64,000 nt of DNA from Photobacterium marinum (GCF_000331515.1 NZ_AMZO01000038.1:56265-120264), one strand, 5' to 3'. Positions 34,684 through 44,475 are shown, counted from the stretch's first letter. A program made the numbers and translations. Notes: generated by a model from the letters alone, not told the origin.

Positions 34684-36690
34684 TTAGTCTTCCTCAGTGT
34701 TTGTTTGAGCTGTCAGGCTGTTGTCTCTTTCTTGCAAAATACGAGCGACATTTTCTGCATCTGGCATTCGGTATAAGCCCTGGTTGTAAGCCATCGAGCC
34801 CCATAGCGCATTGGCCTTAGCAACTTTCTTTTGCATATCAGTCGCTTCTTCCGGGGTGATTTCTTTGGTATCAAAATCATAGTGGTAGCCACGTGGTTGC
34901 TTTTCAGGAGAAAGGACTACCAGCTTGTCTCGGGTTAGGTAACCGAAGTTTTTATCAAACTGCATCATGGCCCGTTCAAACTCTGGAGCCAGAGGTTTTG
35001 TCATGTCATGTCCGAGCATGGGCGATACACTTCGAATACCAATTAGCGACATCAAAGTGGCTGGCATGTCAGTGTTGCTGACGATGCGGTTGTCTTGACG
35101 TGGTTGAATATCTTTACCCAAAATAATTGCAGGAATATGGAAATGTTTTACCGGTACTAGTTTTGTTCCGTATACGCGTGCGTCATGGTCTGCAATAACA
35201 ATGAAGACAGTGTTATCCCAGTAATCGGATTGTTTTGCTTTTTTAAAGAACTCACCGAGAGCATAGTCCGCATACTTTACTGCATTATTACGGGTTTGCT
35301 TGTCAGCATCGTATTGTTCTATGCGGCCGTCAGGGTATTCAAACGGACTGTGATTTGATGAGGTAAATACCAGGCTGAAGAAAGGCTTGTCGCTTCTACT
35401 TAGTTGAGTGAATTGCTTATGAGCCATGTTATACAGGTCTTCATCTGACGCTCCCCATGAACCTTTGAACACTGGGTTCTCATAGTCATTTTCATCAATA
35501 ATGCTCTGGAAGCCATTACCCAAGAAGAAGCTCTTCATATTATCGAAGTGGCTTTCACCTCCGTAGATAAATTGGGTGTGGTAGTTTTGTTGTCCAAGTA
35601 GCTCGGCGATAGTGAAGAAGTTCGTCTGGCTCTTACTCAGCTTAACAACCGCACGGGATGGTGTTGGCGAGAAACCCGTTGTGATCGCTTCGATACCACG
35701 TACAGAGCGCGTACCCGTGGCGTACATTTGGGTGAAGTTCCAACCTTCCTTCATCAGCTCATCGAGATTTGGAGTAAGGGGAAGTCCGCCTAAGCTACCG
35801 ACAAAACGGGCACCCAGGCTTTCTTGAAGCAGAATAACCAGGTTTTTCTTTTTGCCGGTATAGCTTGGTTCATTGACGTTCAGAGTCGGATACTCTTCTG
35901 AGATAAATTCTCCGGTTTTACCTGAAGACTGACGCACAAGGTCAATGATCTCTTGTTTAGGCATAGTTCCGTAGAATTTGGTTGCGCTCTTCTCTGAAGA
36001 CATGTTTTTAATGGCAAAGAACAGCGAATAAGAAGAGTTGAGGGTAAGGTCATTAACCAGTGGATCGCTAGAAAAAGCAACCATAGAAGGGTTGAGTGGG
36101 CGGTGACCAAGAGACGAACGGGCTCCCATAATGCCGACAACAACAACTAGCAGGGCCATTAGCGGGCGCCAGTACCATTTTGTGACAGACATTTGCTTAA
36201 CGGCATAATCGCCAAACTTCCAGCCAAGAAACAGGGTAAGAAGAGAACCAATCAATCCGATTGCCAATTCAAGCTTATAACCGACCCAAAGCATGCTGAA
36301 AACTTCTTTCGGATAAATCAGATATTCAACAAAAAGGCGATTTGGTCGTAAGTCATATTCCATGATGAAAGACGGTGTTGCTAGTTCCATATACACCATC
36401 AACCATAGACCACCGACTAACCATACACGAAGTACAAACCGCCAAATTTTGCCGAAGATACCGGCCTGAGGTAGCAGAGTCGCCAGCATTGCAGGCAATA
36501 TAAGTAACCAGCAAAGTGTTGCAATATCTACCCGCAACCCCTGAAGCAGTATTGTTAGCCAGCCATCAGCATCAGATACTCGATCAGCATGCCATATTGC
36601 CAGGGATAGGCGGGATAGCGTCAGGAGAGACAGCGCAAGAAGGCTGAAAATCAAGAACGGGAAAAGGGGTCCTTTCCTATTATTAGTCAT
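34684..36690 (-). CDS. LTA-synthase-like membrane sulfatase / phosphoglycerol transferase
   Basis: A 668-residue inner-membrane protein. Five or so N-terminal helices (1-200) are followed by a periplasmic alkaline-phosphatase-fold domain. The likely Thr nucleophile is in YATGTRSVRGIEA (near residue 322), with metal-binding IADHDARVYG and FIYGGESHFDNM. Gram-negative members move phosphoglycerol or phosphoethanolamine onto periplasmic glucans or lipids (OpgB/EptA-like roles). It does not imply teichoic acid here. It has a single-gene layout. Confidence 0.82.
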   Translation of the reverse strand: MTNNRKGPLFPFLIFSLLALSLLTLSRLSLAIWHADRVSDADGWLTILLQGLRVDIATLCWLLILPAMLATLLPQAGIFGKIWRFVLRVWLVGGLWLMVYMELATPSFIMEYDLRPNRLFVEYLIYPKEVFSMLWVGYKLELAIGLIGSLLTLFLGWKFGDYAVKQMSVTKWYWRPLMALLVVVVGIMGARSSLGHRPLNPSMVAFSSDPLVNDLTLNSSYSLFFAIKNMSSEKSATKFYGTMPKQEIIDLVRQSSGKTGEFISEEYPTLNVNEPSYTGKKKNLVILLQESLGARFVGSLGGLPLTPNLDELMKEGWNFTQMYATGTRSVRGIEAITTGFSPTPSRAVVKLSKSQTNFFTIAELLGQQNYHTQFIYGGESHFDNMKSFFLGNGFQSIIDENDYENPVFKGSWGASDEDLYNMAHKQFTQLSRSDKPFFSLVFTSSNHSPFEYPDGRIEQYDADKQTRNNAVKYADYALGEFFKKAKQSDYWDNTVFIVIADHDARVYGTKLVPVKHFHIPAIILGKDIQPRQDNRIVSNTDMPATLMSLIGIRSVSPMLGHDMTKPLAPEFERAMMQFDKNFGYLTRDKLVVLSPEKQPRGYHYDFDTKEITPEEATDMQKKVAKANALWGSMAYNQGLYRMPDAENVARILQERDNSLTAQTNTEED

Positions 36691-36864
36691 AATGAAGTTT
36701 AATTATTTATTGATTTATAAGGGCATGTGATTTTATGCATGCAATAAGCGGTATAAAACACCGTTTCTGTATGCGGAATGTATGGCTATGTCCGTTGCAC
36801 AAGACATTTGTTGAATAAGTTTTGGGAGAGCGGTGTCAAAAGAAAGTTATAGTTATGCTTTACG

Positions 36865-36884
36865 ACTAAGGTATGATCCTTAGT
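36865..36884. promoter_or_regulatory. Inverted repeat upstream of cobB
   Basis: ACTAAGG / CCTTAGT, 7-base arms around 6 bases, about 60 bases before cobB. It could be an operator or part of the leader. Confidence 0.35.
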
Positions 36885-36945
36885 GCTTTATAACCATCTA
36901 AAATCAATGGTATAACTAAGGGATTCACCCTATATAACAGGGACT

Positions 36946-37662
36946 ATGTGTATGCTTTTTCCTTACAAAAATATTGTCGTTCTGACCGGTGCGGGCATTT
37001 CTGCCGAATCCGGTATCAGTACTTTTCGTGATCAAGATGGGCTTTGGGAAAATCACCGCATCGAGGATGTTGCGACCCCTGAAGGATATCGACGCAACCC
37101 GGCTTTAGTTCAGAATTTCTATAACCAGCGCCGACAGCAGCTTGAAGGAGGTACTGTTGACCCTAATGCCGCTCATTTGGCGTTAGCCCGACTGGAGAAG
37201 GAGCTTGATGGCAAGGTGACGATTGTTACTCAAAACATTGATAACCTCCACGAAAAAGCCGGCAGTCAGAATGTCATTCACATGCATGGTGAGTTGCTGA
37301 AAGCTCAGTGCAGTCATTCCGGGCAGGCGGTTGAATGGAGTGGGGATATTTCACTGGAAGACCATTGCCATTGTTGTCAGATTCCGGCGCCGTTGCGTCC
37401 GAATGTTGTCTGGTTCGGCGAAATGCCGATTGGCATGGATCGTATTCATGATGCATTGGTGAAGGCGGACTTGTTTGTTTCTATCGGTACATCCGGTGCT
37501 GTTTATCCGGCAGCAGGATTTGTTCATGAAGCTGCGATGCACGGTGCTCACACGATTGAGTTGAACCTGGAACCGAGTGAAGTTGAAAATGAGTTTGCTG
37601 AAAAGCGTTACGGCATGGCGTCGGTCATTGTGCCTCAGTTTGTTGAAGAAATTCTTGAGTAA
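36946..37662 (+). CDS. cobB: NAD-dependent protein deacylase (sirtuin)
   Basis: A 238-residue class III sirtuin that removes acetyl and succinyl groups from lysines using NAD. It has GAGISAESGISTFRD (15-29), TQNIDNLHEKAG (95-106) and catalytic His114 in HMHGE. Zinc Cys residues are in AQCSHSG and CHCCQ. Tyr59 and Arg62 (YNQR) match the Y-x-x-R pair that lets SIRT5-type enzymes remove succinyl groups. Shorter than E. coli CobB, without its N-terminal extension. ATG 36946 has AGGG upstream. Confidence 0.93.
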   Translation: MCMLFPYKNIVVLTGAGISAESGISTFRDQDGLWENHRIEDVATPEGYRRNPALVQNFYNQRRQQLEGGTVDPNAAHLALARLEKELDGKVTIVTQNIDNLHEKAGSQNVIHMHGELLKAQCSHSGQAVEWSGDISLEDHCHCCQIPAPLRPNVVWFGEMPIGMDRIHDALVKADLFVSIGTSGAVYPAAGFVHEAAMHGAHTIELNLEPSEVENEFAEKRYGMASVIVPQFVEEILE

Positions 37663-37719
37663 CAACCCTGATGCTCGGTATTAGGTTGGATTTAAATCGT
37701 ATTCACATCTGAACTGTAA

Positions 37720-37745
37720 AAAAGCCTCGCAGTTGCGAGGCTTTT
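37720..37745. terminator. Bidirectional terminator between cobB and potD
   Basis: AAAAGCCTCGC / GCGAGGCTTTT stem with an AGTT loop. Confidence 0.92.
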
Positions 37746-37771
37746 GTCATTTCATTGGTTACTTTTACTGA

Positions 37772-38815
37772 TTACTGACCAGCTTTCAGCTTCTGGTAGT
37801 ACTCTTCGTAAATAGTGTTCGCAGAGCCTACGCTGTCTTGCCATTCACCTGCATCCATCACATCTTGTGGCGGGTAGATGTTTGGATCGTTTACAAACTC
37901 AGCAGGAAGTAGCTTCTTAGCAGAACCAACTGGAGTTGGGTAGCCGATTTCCATCGCAATCTTAGCGGCGTTTTCCGGACGAAGCAGGAAATCGATCATC
38001 TTGTGTGCAGCGTCGACGTTTTTAGCCGTTGCTGGGATAGAGATGCTGTCCATCCAGAAGATAGCGCCTTCTTTTGGCCACACGATTTCAATTGGAGCGC
38101 CTTCCTGACGAGCCATGTACGCAGAACCATTCCAAAGCATACCCAGTGAAGTTTCACCTGCCATGTATGGGTTAGCAGGGTAGTCTGAGTTGAATACCAG
38201 TACGTTTGGCATCAGTTTCTTCAGTTCTTCGTAAGCTGCTTTTAGTTCAGCAGGATTTTTAGTGTTTGCTGAGTAGCCAAGTTTACGCAGAGCGATGTGG
38301 AAAAACTCACGAGCGTCATCCATCATCATCAGCTGGCCTTCCCACTTAGAATCCCAAAGGTCAGCCCAAGAGTTGATTTCAGCTTTGTCCATCATCTCGG
38401 TGTTTACACCGATACCGGTTGCACCCCAGATGTATGGGATAGAGTAGTCGTTCTTAGGATCGAATGACTTGTGCAGGAAGTTAGGATCCAGATCTTTGTA
38501 GTGAGATAGTTTGGAGTGATCAATCTTCTGCAGCATGCCTTCATCACGCATCTTAGATACGTAATAAGTTGAAGGAACTACCAGGTCGTAACCAGAACCA
38601 TGTGTTTTAAGCTTGGCATACATGGTTTCGTTAGACTCGTAAGTAGAGTAGATAACCTTGATACCGGTTTCTTTAGTAAACTGCTCTAAAACTTCGTTAG
38701 GAATGTATTCAGACCAGTTGTAGAAATACAGCTCTTCATCTGCAGCAGTTGCCATGTTTGAGAACATTGCCATTGCGCAAACACCACCGGCCACCAAAGA
38801 AGACCATTTTTTCAT
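37772..38815 (-). CDS. potD: Spermidine/putrescine-binding periplasmic protein
   Basis: The 347-residue product has a signal peptide (MKKWSSLVAGG...ATAAD), then the PotD fold with YNWSEYIPNEVLEQFTKETG, and polyamine-site segments PSTYYVSKM, PYIWGATGIGVN and WNGSAYMAR. ATG 38815 has GGAGC upstream; the longer frame adds five residues without support. It is separated from potC by 260 bases with a terminator-like hairpin, so its level is probably set apart from potABC, fitting the excess of binding protein usual in ABC importers. Confidence 0.93.
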   Translation of the reverse strand: MKKWSSLVAGGVCAMAMFSNMATAADEELYFYNWSEYIPNEVLEQFTKETGIKVIYSTYESNETMYAKLKTHGSGYDLVVPSTYYVSKMRDEGMLQKIDHSKLSHYKDLDPNFLHKSFDPKNDYSIPYIWGATGIGVNTEMMDKAEINSWADLWDSKWEGQLMMMDDAREFFHIALRKLGYSANTKNPAELKAAYEELKKLMPNVLVFNSDYPANPYMAGETSLGMLWNGSAYMARQEGAPIEIVWPKEGAIFWMDSISIPATAKNVDAAHKMIDFLLRPENAAKIAMEIGYPTPVGSAKKLLPAEFVNDPNIYPPQDVMDAGEWQDSVGSANTIYEEYYQKLKAGQ

Positions 38816-38910
38816 TTTTATGTGCTCCAAAAAATCAGGATAAATTGAGATTTATCTCCAGCAATCGTACTCAATACGTTGCGTATCAAGTATTTTCGCT
38901 GCTCCTACAC

Positions 38911-38950
38911 TAAAAAAGCAATATAGACGTTAAAAATTCGTCTTATTGCT
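38911..38950 (-). terminator. Terminator-like hairpin between potC and potD
   Basis: AGCAATA(T)AGACG / CGTCTTATTGCT stem with one bulge, followed on the minus strand by TTTTTTA. A second hairpin (39012-39040, AAGGCAA / TTGCCTT plus an inner CAAA/TTTG stem) lies between it and potC. Confidence 0.65.
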
Positions 38951-39075
38951 TTTATATATGATTATAAAATATAAAAATTAAGTCAGAATTATAGCAGAGA
39001 GGGATATAAGAAAGGCAACCAAAAGTGATTTGATTGCCTTAAATGGAGGTTTACTGAACAATTGTATAAGTAAAC

Positions 39076-39846
39076 TTACTTAATTTTTTCTCTGGCCAGT
39101 AACTGAGAGCAGATTACCAGGAACAGGGAAACGATCAGCATAATTGTTGCTAGCGCATTCACTTCCGGTGAAATACCTACTTTAACCATTGAGTAAATCT
39201 TAAGTGGCAGGATTTCATAAGCCGGGCCTGTTACGAATGAACTAACAATTACGTCATCCAGAGACAGAGTAAAGCTTAACAGCCAACCTGCAGCCACAGC
39301 TGGTTTTGCCAGTGGCAGGATAATTTGTTTCAGAATTACCCATTCACTTGCACCCAAATCGCGGGCAGCTTCCAGCATCTTCACATCAAACCCTTTCAGG
39401 CGGCTGTATACAGTTACAACCACAAAAGGCAGACAGAAAGTGATGTGGGAAAGAAGCAGGGTTAAAAAGCCCAGCTCAGCACCCAGTAGAATGAACAGCG
39501 CCAGCAGTGAGATTGCCATTACGATATCTGGCGACATCATTACGACAAACAGCATGCCATTAACAAAGCTCTTTCCACGGAATTGGTAACGGAACAGGGC
39601 AACAGCTGTCAGGCTGCCGATAATCGCAGCAGCAGTTGCAGAGAACACAGCAATATTAAGTGAGTGCCATGCTGCCTGCATCAGACTGTCGTTGTTTACC
39701 AGCTGCTCATACCATTTCGTTGTGAAGCCACCCCATTTCATACCAAATTTGCTGGCATTAAATGAGTTCACAATCAGAATAATAATCGGCGTATACAGGA
39801 AGGCATACACCACAGTCATCAGACTGAACTTAAATACGCGTCCCAT
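39076..39846 (-). CDS. potC: Spermidine/putrescine ABC transporter permease
   Basis: A 256-residue six-helix permease. The EAA loop EAARDLGASEWVILKQIILPLAKP (about 158-181) is where PotA docks. FSLDDVIVSSFVTGP is typical of PotC. Its start codon overlaps the potB stop by one base. It is the last gene of the potA-potB-potC unit. Confidence 0.93.
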   Translation of the reverse strand: MGRVFKFSLMTVVYAFLYTPIIILIVNSFNASKFGMKWGGFTTKWYEQLVNNDSLMQAAWHSLNIAVFSATAAAIIGSLTAVALFRYQFRGKSFVNGMLFVVMMSPDIVMAISLLALFILLGAELGFLTLLLSHITFCLPFVVVTVYSRLKGFDVKMLEAARDLGASEWVILKQIILPLAKPAVAAGWLLSFTLSLDDVIVSSFVTGPAYEILPLKIYSMVKVGISPEVNALATIMLIVSLFLVICSQLLAREKIK

Positions 39847-40703
39847 TATTCCAGCTCCACCTTACGGTTAAGTAACTTACCGGCACGGTAGTAAGCAAAC
39901 AGCATGATCGCCATAGCAACAGTCAGTGCAATACTAGTTGCGGCACCAAACGGCCAGTCTCGTGCATTCAGCACCTGGCTCTTGATTACGTTACCAATCA
40001 GCAGGTTCTTCGCACCACCCAGCAGGTCGGACACATAGAACATACCTAACGCAGGAAGCAGTACAAGAAGGCTGCCTGCGATAATGCCTGGCATTGTCAG
40101 TGGCAGAATCACTTTAACAAACGTCTGGAATTTGCTGGCGCCAAGGTCTCGAGCTGCTTCAATGTATGTGTGATCCAGCTTTTCAATTGCTGAGTACAAT
40201 GGCAGCACCATAAATGGCAACAGAATGTATACCAGACCAACCATTACCGCGTACTCGGTGTACATAATGCGTATTGGCTTATCTATGATGTCCAGGTACA
40301 GAAGGGCATTATTGAAAACACCACGGGTACCCAGCATGATTTTCAGGCCGTATGTACGGATCAGTGAGTTAGTCCAGAACGGAACAATAACCAGAAACAA
40401 CATAAACGGACGCCATTTCTCCGGCATTTTGGCAATGCCGTAAGCAAACGGGTAACCGATCAACAGGCAAAGTAGGGTAGCCACCATCGCCATATAGAAC
40501 GAGTGGCCCATGACCTTTGCGTATAGAGGATCAAACAACCGGACATAGTTATCCAGTGTGAATGTCATTTCGATCAGGTTTGCATCATCCCGGGTCAGGA
40601 AACTGGTGCCGATGATCATCAGGTTAGGCATAAATACAAACAGCACCAGCCAGCTGACAATTACCGTGATGATGATGTTCTGAAGATTAAGCTTCTTGTT
40701 CAT
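39846..40703 (-). CDS. potB: Spermidine/putrescine ABC transporter permease
   Basis: About 285 residues with six membrane helices. Its EAA loop is IEAARDLGASKFQTFVKVIL, and it has LPALGMFYVSDLLGG near the binding-protein interface. ATG 40703 (protein MNKKLNLQNIII) is preferred and overlaps the potA end by 17 bases; the longer frame to 40745 lies deep inside potA. Confidence 0.93.
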   Translation of the reverse strand: MNKKLNLQNIIITVIVSWLVLFVFMPNLMIIGTSFLTRDDANLIEMTFTLDNYVRLFDPLYAKVMGHSFYMAMVATLLCLLIGYPFAYGIAKMPEKWRPFMLFLVIVPFWTNSLIRTYGLKIMLGTRGVFNNALLYLDIIDKPIRIMYTEYAVMVGLVYILLPFMVLPLYSAIEKLDHTYIEAARDLGASKFQTFVKVILPLTMPGIIAGSLLVLLPALGMFYVSDLLGGAKNLLIGNVIKSQVLNARDWPFGAATSIALTVAMAIMLFAYYRAGKLLNRKVELE

Positions 40704-41805
40704 CTGCAAGTACCACTTCCCAACTTTCAACCCAGGTAACGGCAACTTTCTGATCCAGAGAGTGGTCTACATCAGGATCATCTTCGTTGAAGAATTCGCT
40801 AACCATTACAGAAGTACCTGATTCCAGCTCAACAACGGAATCCAGAGTCATACCTTTATAGGTACGTTCACGGACATAGCCGATAATACCGTTGGCACTT
40901 TCACCATTGTTGATCTCTTCCAGACGGATATCTTCAGGACGAAGCAGTACTTTAACTTTATCGCCTTGCTTCACTGGTAGTTTACAGTGAATCAGAGAAG
41001 AACGGCCTTCAACGTCAGCCAGAACACGGCTTTCATCCAGACGCTCTTTAACAACGGCATCAAAGACATTGATTTCACCGATGAAGCGAGCAACAAACAG
41101 ATTAGATGGCTCTTCGTAGATTTCACGAGGTGAACCGTCTTGTTCAACGTAACCGTCACGCATAACGATAATGCGGTCAGACATTGATAGGGCTTCTTCC
41201 TGATCGTGAGTAACGAAAATAAAAGTAATGCCAAGTTTTCGTTGCAGCTGTTTTAGTTCAATCTGCATCTGCTTACGCAGCTTGTAATCAAGGGCAGACA
41301 GAGATTCGTCCAGCAGCAGAACTTTAGGCTTGTTTACTACAGCACGGGCAATGGCAACGCGCTGTTGCTGACCGCCAGAAAGCTGGTGAGGCTTACGTGA
41401 TGCGTACGAGTCAAGCTGAACCATGCGAAGGGCTTCCATAACGCGTGGTTCAATTTCGCTGTCTGCGACTTTTTGCATCCGTAAACCGAACGCTACGTTG
41501 TCGAACACCGTCATATGAGGGAAAAGCGCGTAACTTTGGAATACTGTATTCACGTTACGTTGTTCGGCAGGAATGTCAGTTACGTTGTCACTGGCAATAA
41601 TTACCTGACCTGAGTCAGCATTTTCAAAACCTGCAATCAAGCGTAGTACTGTGGTTTTTCCGCAACCAGATGGGCCCAGGATGGTAAGGAATTCACCATC
41701 ATTTACATCCAAGTCCAGACCAGTGATGATTTGTTTGCCGTCAAAGCTTTTGTTCAGCCCTTTCAGCTGAATCACTGGTGTTTTAGTTGTTTCTGTAGCG
41801 TTCAA
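40687..41805 (-). CDS. potA: Spermidine/putrescine ABC transporter ATP-binding protein
   Basis: The 372-residue ATPase has Walker A GPSGCGKTT (about 44-52), signature LSGGQQQR, Walker B VLLLDESLSALD and the switch His in THDQEEA. A C-terminal TOBE domain (about 280-370) follows. Like other PotA proteins it has DESLSALD where most ABC proteins have DEPxxxLD. First gene of the operon. Confidence 0.94.
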   Translation of the reverse strand: MNATETTKTPVIQLKGLNKSFDGKQIITGLDLDVNDGEFLTILGPSGCGKTTVLRLIAGFENADSGQVIIASDNVTDIPAEQRNVNTVFQSYALFPHMTVFDNVAFGLRMQKVADSEIEPRVMEALRMVQLDSYASRKPHQLSGGQQQRVAIARAVVNKPKVLLLDESLSALDYKLRKQMQIELKQLQRKLGITFIFVTHDQEEALSMSDRIIVMRDGYVEQDGSPREIYEEPSNLFVARFIGEINVFDAVVKERLDESRVLADVEGRSSLIHCKLPVKQGDKVKVLLRPEDIRLEEINNGESANGIIGYVRERTYKGMTLDSVVELESGTSVMVSEFFNEDDPDVDHSLDQKVAVTWVESWEVVLADEQEA

Positions 41806-42169
41806 TTCTACGTTATCTCCACCTTGGGGGGCATGATTTCATCCCCACTTCTTGGGTAAATTCAGGAGGCGCATAATAGACGCCAAACCATGTAAATTAA
41901 AGCGGTTTTCGTGGTTTTTTTCGTTCTCGTGTTCCCTTTGGTTATTTTGCACCTAACAAATGGTAATCGTAACCTCTGTACTACTGTTTTTTGCTCAGGG
42001 TTACAGAGAAAAATCCGTTTTTGCTATCTATGTAAAAGTCAGGTCAATGACAACCAAAAATCATAGGTTTGATGGCATTTTGAACACTTTATTCTGACAG
42101 GATTTTTATCTGGCCTTCAGCTGACGTACAATCACGCTACTGTGACTATGAATAATTGATGAAATCAGA
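41806..42169. other. Divergent intergenic region potA / membrane protein operon
   Basis: About 360 bases with no gene. It holds two overlapping inverted repeats: GTAACC (41969) with GGTTAC (41999), and CTCTGTA (41974) with TACAGAG (42002). The two pairings share bases, so they exclude each other. Otherwise only the expected promoters. Confidence 0.4.
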
Positions 42170-42964
42170 ATGAACAATAAAACATTCCATGTCGGTGGCT
42201 CGATAGATAAGGCTATGAAAGGTGCTTGTGAACTACAGGCTGTGGCTGTGCTTCAGGAAGCCTGGAAAATAACAGCGAAGAACTTTCTGTCTTTCTTCCC
42301 TGCGATTTTCGGTTTATTTCTGGCTCAGGTTGCTTTGTTGCTGGTTGGGTTGCAGGTTCAGCTCGGTGACGCTTCTGTCTTTTTTGATGCCATTATTAAC
42401 GGTGGGGAAATCTCTGCGGAAATCGTTGAGGCCGGGTATATGGCAAACTTCTGGTCAGATGTATTGAGTGCGCCGCTGTATGTTGGTGTAAGTCTCATGG
42501 CGCTGAACCATGCTGTTGGTCTTCCAACCAGGCCAAGTCACTTGGTTAAAGGATTCCCGTTCACTCTGGTATCTATCATTACTATGCTTTTGACATCGTC
42601 AATTCAGGGGGTTGGTAACGCGATTTTCCCACTGATTGGCTTGTTCCTTTCTATGGCATTCAGTTTTGCCATTATTCTGGTTTGTGAAAAGCGAACCACA
42701 CCACTAAAAGCTATTCAGTATTCATTGATCGCCACAGTTAAGAAGTTGATGCCGATGACGGCTATTTATCTTGTTGTGATGATCATGTTCTTTTTCTCTT
42801 TTGCAATGGCCGGGATCGGCCTGATCTGGACAATTCCATTCTTTTTCAATGTTAAAGGGATTATTTACCGAAACCTGTTCGGTATCACTCTTCAGGTAAC
42901 AACGATGAAGAAGGGTAGCGACGACCATCAAAATAAGAAAGACGACAAGGTTTTTGACGCGTGA
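42170..42964 (+). CDS. Integral membrane protein of unknown function
   Basis: The 264-residue protein has five or six hydrophobic segments (about 40-65, 100-120, 128-145, 150-172, 193-215, 215-230). N-terminus and tail are polar; the tail is Lys/Asp rich (KKGSDDHQNKKDDK). I do not recognise the family. The stop overlaps the GTG start of the next gene, so it is the first gene of a three-gene envelope operon. Confidence 0.7.
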   Translation: MNNKTFHVGGSIDKAMKGACELQAVAVLQEAWKITAKNFLSFFPAIFGLFLAQVALLLVGLQVQLGDASVFFDAIINGGEISAEIVEAGYMANFWSDVLSAPLYVGVSLMALNHAVGLPTRPSHLVKGFPFTLVSIITMLLTSSIQGVGNAIFPLIGLFLSMAFSFAIILVCEKRTTPLKAIQYSLIATVKKLMPMTAIYLVVMIMFFFSFAMAGIGLIWTIPFFFNVKGIIYRNLFGITLQVTTMKKGSDDHQNKKDDKVFDA

Positions 42965-43749
42965 TAAAAACAACAAAAAAATTTGCTTTTCTATTATTGC
43001 TTAGTGGACTAACGGCGTGTGGTGAAACGCCAGTAGAAGACAAAACACACAACGGTGACGAAGGAGTAACACAACAGGCAGAAAAACGACCGGACTTTCG
43101 GGCGATCAAGGATGTGGCTCAGAAGAAAGCGGCTTTTTTTGATTTTCTGCGGCCAGCAGTTGAACATGAAAACCAGCGAGTTGAGCGTGAGCGTCAGTTC
43201 CTGCTTGAACTGGAGGGTAAGTTCAAATCCGGTGCAAATATTGACAGCGAGTCTTTGGCTTATGCGTCAAAACTGGGAAGAGTGTATCAGGTGACCCTGA
43301 ATGGTGACGCTGTCACACCAGGGTGGTTTGATGAAATGTTAAAGCGTGTGGATGTGCTGCCGGAAGAACTGGTTCTAAGTCAGGCCGCCAATGAATCTGG
43401 CTGGGGTACGTCACGCTTTGCTGTTGAAGGTAATAACTATTTTGGTCAGTGGTGTTATCGTAAGGGATGCGGTTTGGTTCCTTCTGCCAGAACATCGGGC
43501 GCAACACATGAAGTTGCTGTTTTTGATTCTGCTTATTTGTCGGTTCAAGCATATTTTATGAATGTAAACCGAAACCGTGCTTATACAGATCTTCGTGATA
43601 TTCGCGCTGCGCAACGAGCGGCCGGTGAGCTGATTGATGGTGCGAAGTTAGCAGAAGGACTGAGTCGTTATTCGGAGCGTGGTCATGCTTATGTTGATGA
43701 GATTCAGGCGATGATCATGCATAACAATAAGTATTGGCGCCAAGGATAA
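42961..43749 (+). CDS. Glucosaminidase-domain (Bax-like) lipoprotein
   Basis: The 262-residue product has a lipobox (SGLTAC, Cys20) and a Bax/glucosaminidase domain: LPEELVLSQAANESGWGTSRFAVEGNNYFGQWCY with the likely catalytic Glu, then YFMNVNRNRAYTDLR and YSERGHAYVDEI. It should cut peptidoglycan glycan strands from the outer membrane. GTG start overlapping the upstream stop. Confidence 0.83.
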   Translation: MIKTTKKFAFLLLLSGLTACGETPVEDKTHNGDEGVTQQAEKRPDFRAIKDVAQKKAAFFDFLRPAVEHENQRVERERQFLLELEGKFKSGANIDSESLAYASKLGRVYQVTLNGDAVTPGWFDEMLKRVDVLPEELVLSQAANESGWGTSRFAVEGNNYFGQWCYRKGCGLVPSARTSGATHEVAVFDSAYLSVQAYFMNVNRNRAYTDLRDIRAAQRAAGELIDGAKLAEGLSRYSERGHAYVDEIQAMIMHNNKYWRQG

Positions 43750-43752
43750 AGG

Positions 43753-44409
43753 ATGAAGTTAGCCCATTGGCTGTTAGCCGGCTTGTTCGCAACGGCTTCT
43801 GTTTGTGCTCAGGATGTAAACGCACAAAATATTCAGATGCGATACAGCACTCTTTACGGAAAGCTGAAACAAAATGTGAAACAAGGCCATGACGATGTAC
43901 GTATAGCTTTCTATCTTTTGAATCAAAAAGATGGCGAAGTATGTACAGTTCACAAAGGATGGATGCAGAAAGAAGAGCATTACGAAGAGCTGGTTATTCC
44001 TGCTGATGACGAGTTGGCAGTGCCGATCGACAGTAATCTTCGTCAGGCGAATCCGGACGTGACCTTTGTGATTGATGACGGTATAACTTGTGATGTCTCG
44101 ATGCAGGTGATTGCCAATAAGCAATATGGTCAGTCTGTCAGCCAATCGGATGTCGCTTCTCTTGTTCCGCAAATGGACAACTTACTGTCTGATTTGGGCG
44201 GAATGTTTTCAAGTTGGTTTATGCCTGAAGTCGGTGGCGTGGTTGTCCATTTTGCTGATGGGGTGACAAAACCACTTCAAATTTCAAGCGGTAAGGCAAT
44301 CAACGTAGAAAATAGAAAAGCGATAATCAAGCTGGTTGAACTTAGTCAGGGGGATGTGGTGACATTTCCTGCTGAGGCTTTGAAAGTCACGCCATGGATT
44401 CAGCGTTAA
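43753..44409 (+). CDS. DUF2987 periplasmic protein
   Basis: A 218-residue secreted protein (signal peptide ending near VCAQD). The body matches the DUF2987 family of Vibrio and Shewanella (QMRYSTLYGKLKQNVKQGHDDVRIAFYLLNQKDGEVC). One Cys pair (C63 and C116 region) may form a disulfide. It follows the glucosaminidase gene by 3 bases and ends the operon at a strong terminator. Function unknown. Confidence 0.78.
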   Translation: MKLAHWLLAGLFATASVCAQDVNAQNIQMRYSTLYGKLKQNVKQGHDDVRIAFYLLNQKDGEVCTVHKGWMQKEEHYEELVIPADDELAVPIDSNLRQANPDVTFVIDDGITCDVSMQVIANKQYGQSVSQSDVASLVPQMDNLLSDLGGMFSSWFMPEVGGVVVHFADGVTKPLQISSGKAINVENRKAIIKLVELSQGDVVTFPAEALKVTPWIQR

Positions 44410-44446
44410 TTGCGCTAAGGCTTTTCTTGGTCAATGAAGAACAAAT

Positions 44447-44475
44447 AAAACCCGAGCAATCGCTCGGGTTTTTTC
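44447..44475. terminator. Bidirectional terminator
   Basis: AAAACCCGAGC / GCTCGGGTTTTTT stem with an AATC loop, between the DUF2987 gene and the convergent PIG-L gene. Confidence 0.92.

Noticed and set aside
34684..36690. Lipoteichoic acid synthase as literal function
   Set aside because: The organism is Gram-negative; the fold is shared by phosphoglycerol and phosphoethanolamine transferases, so only the family is called.
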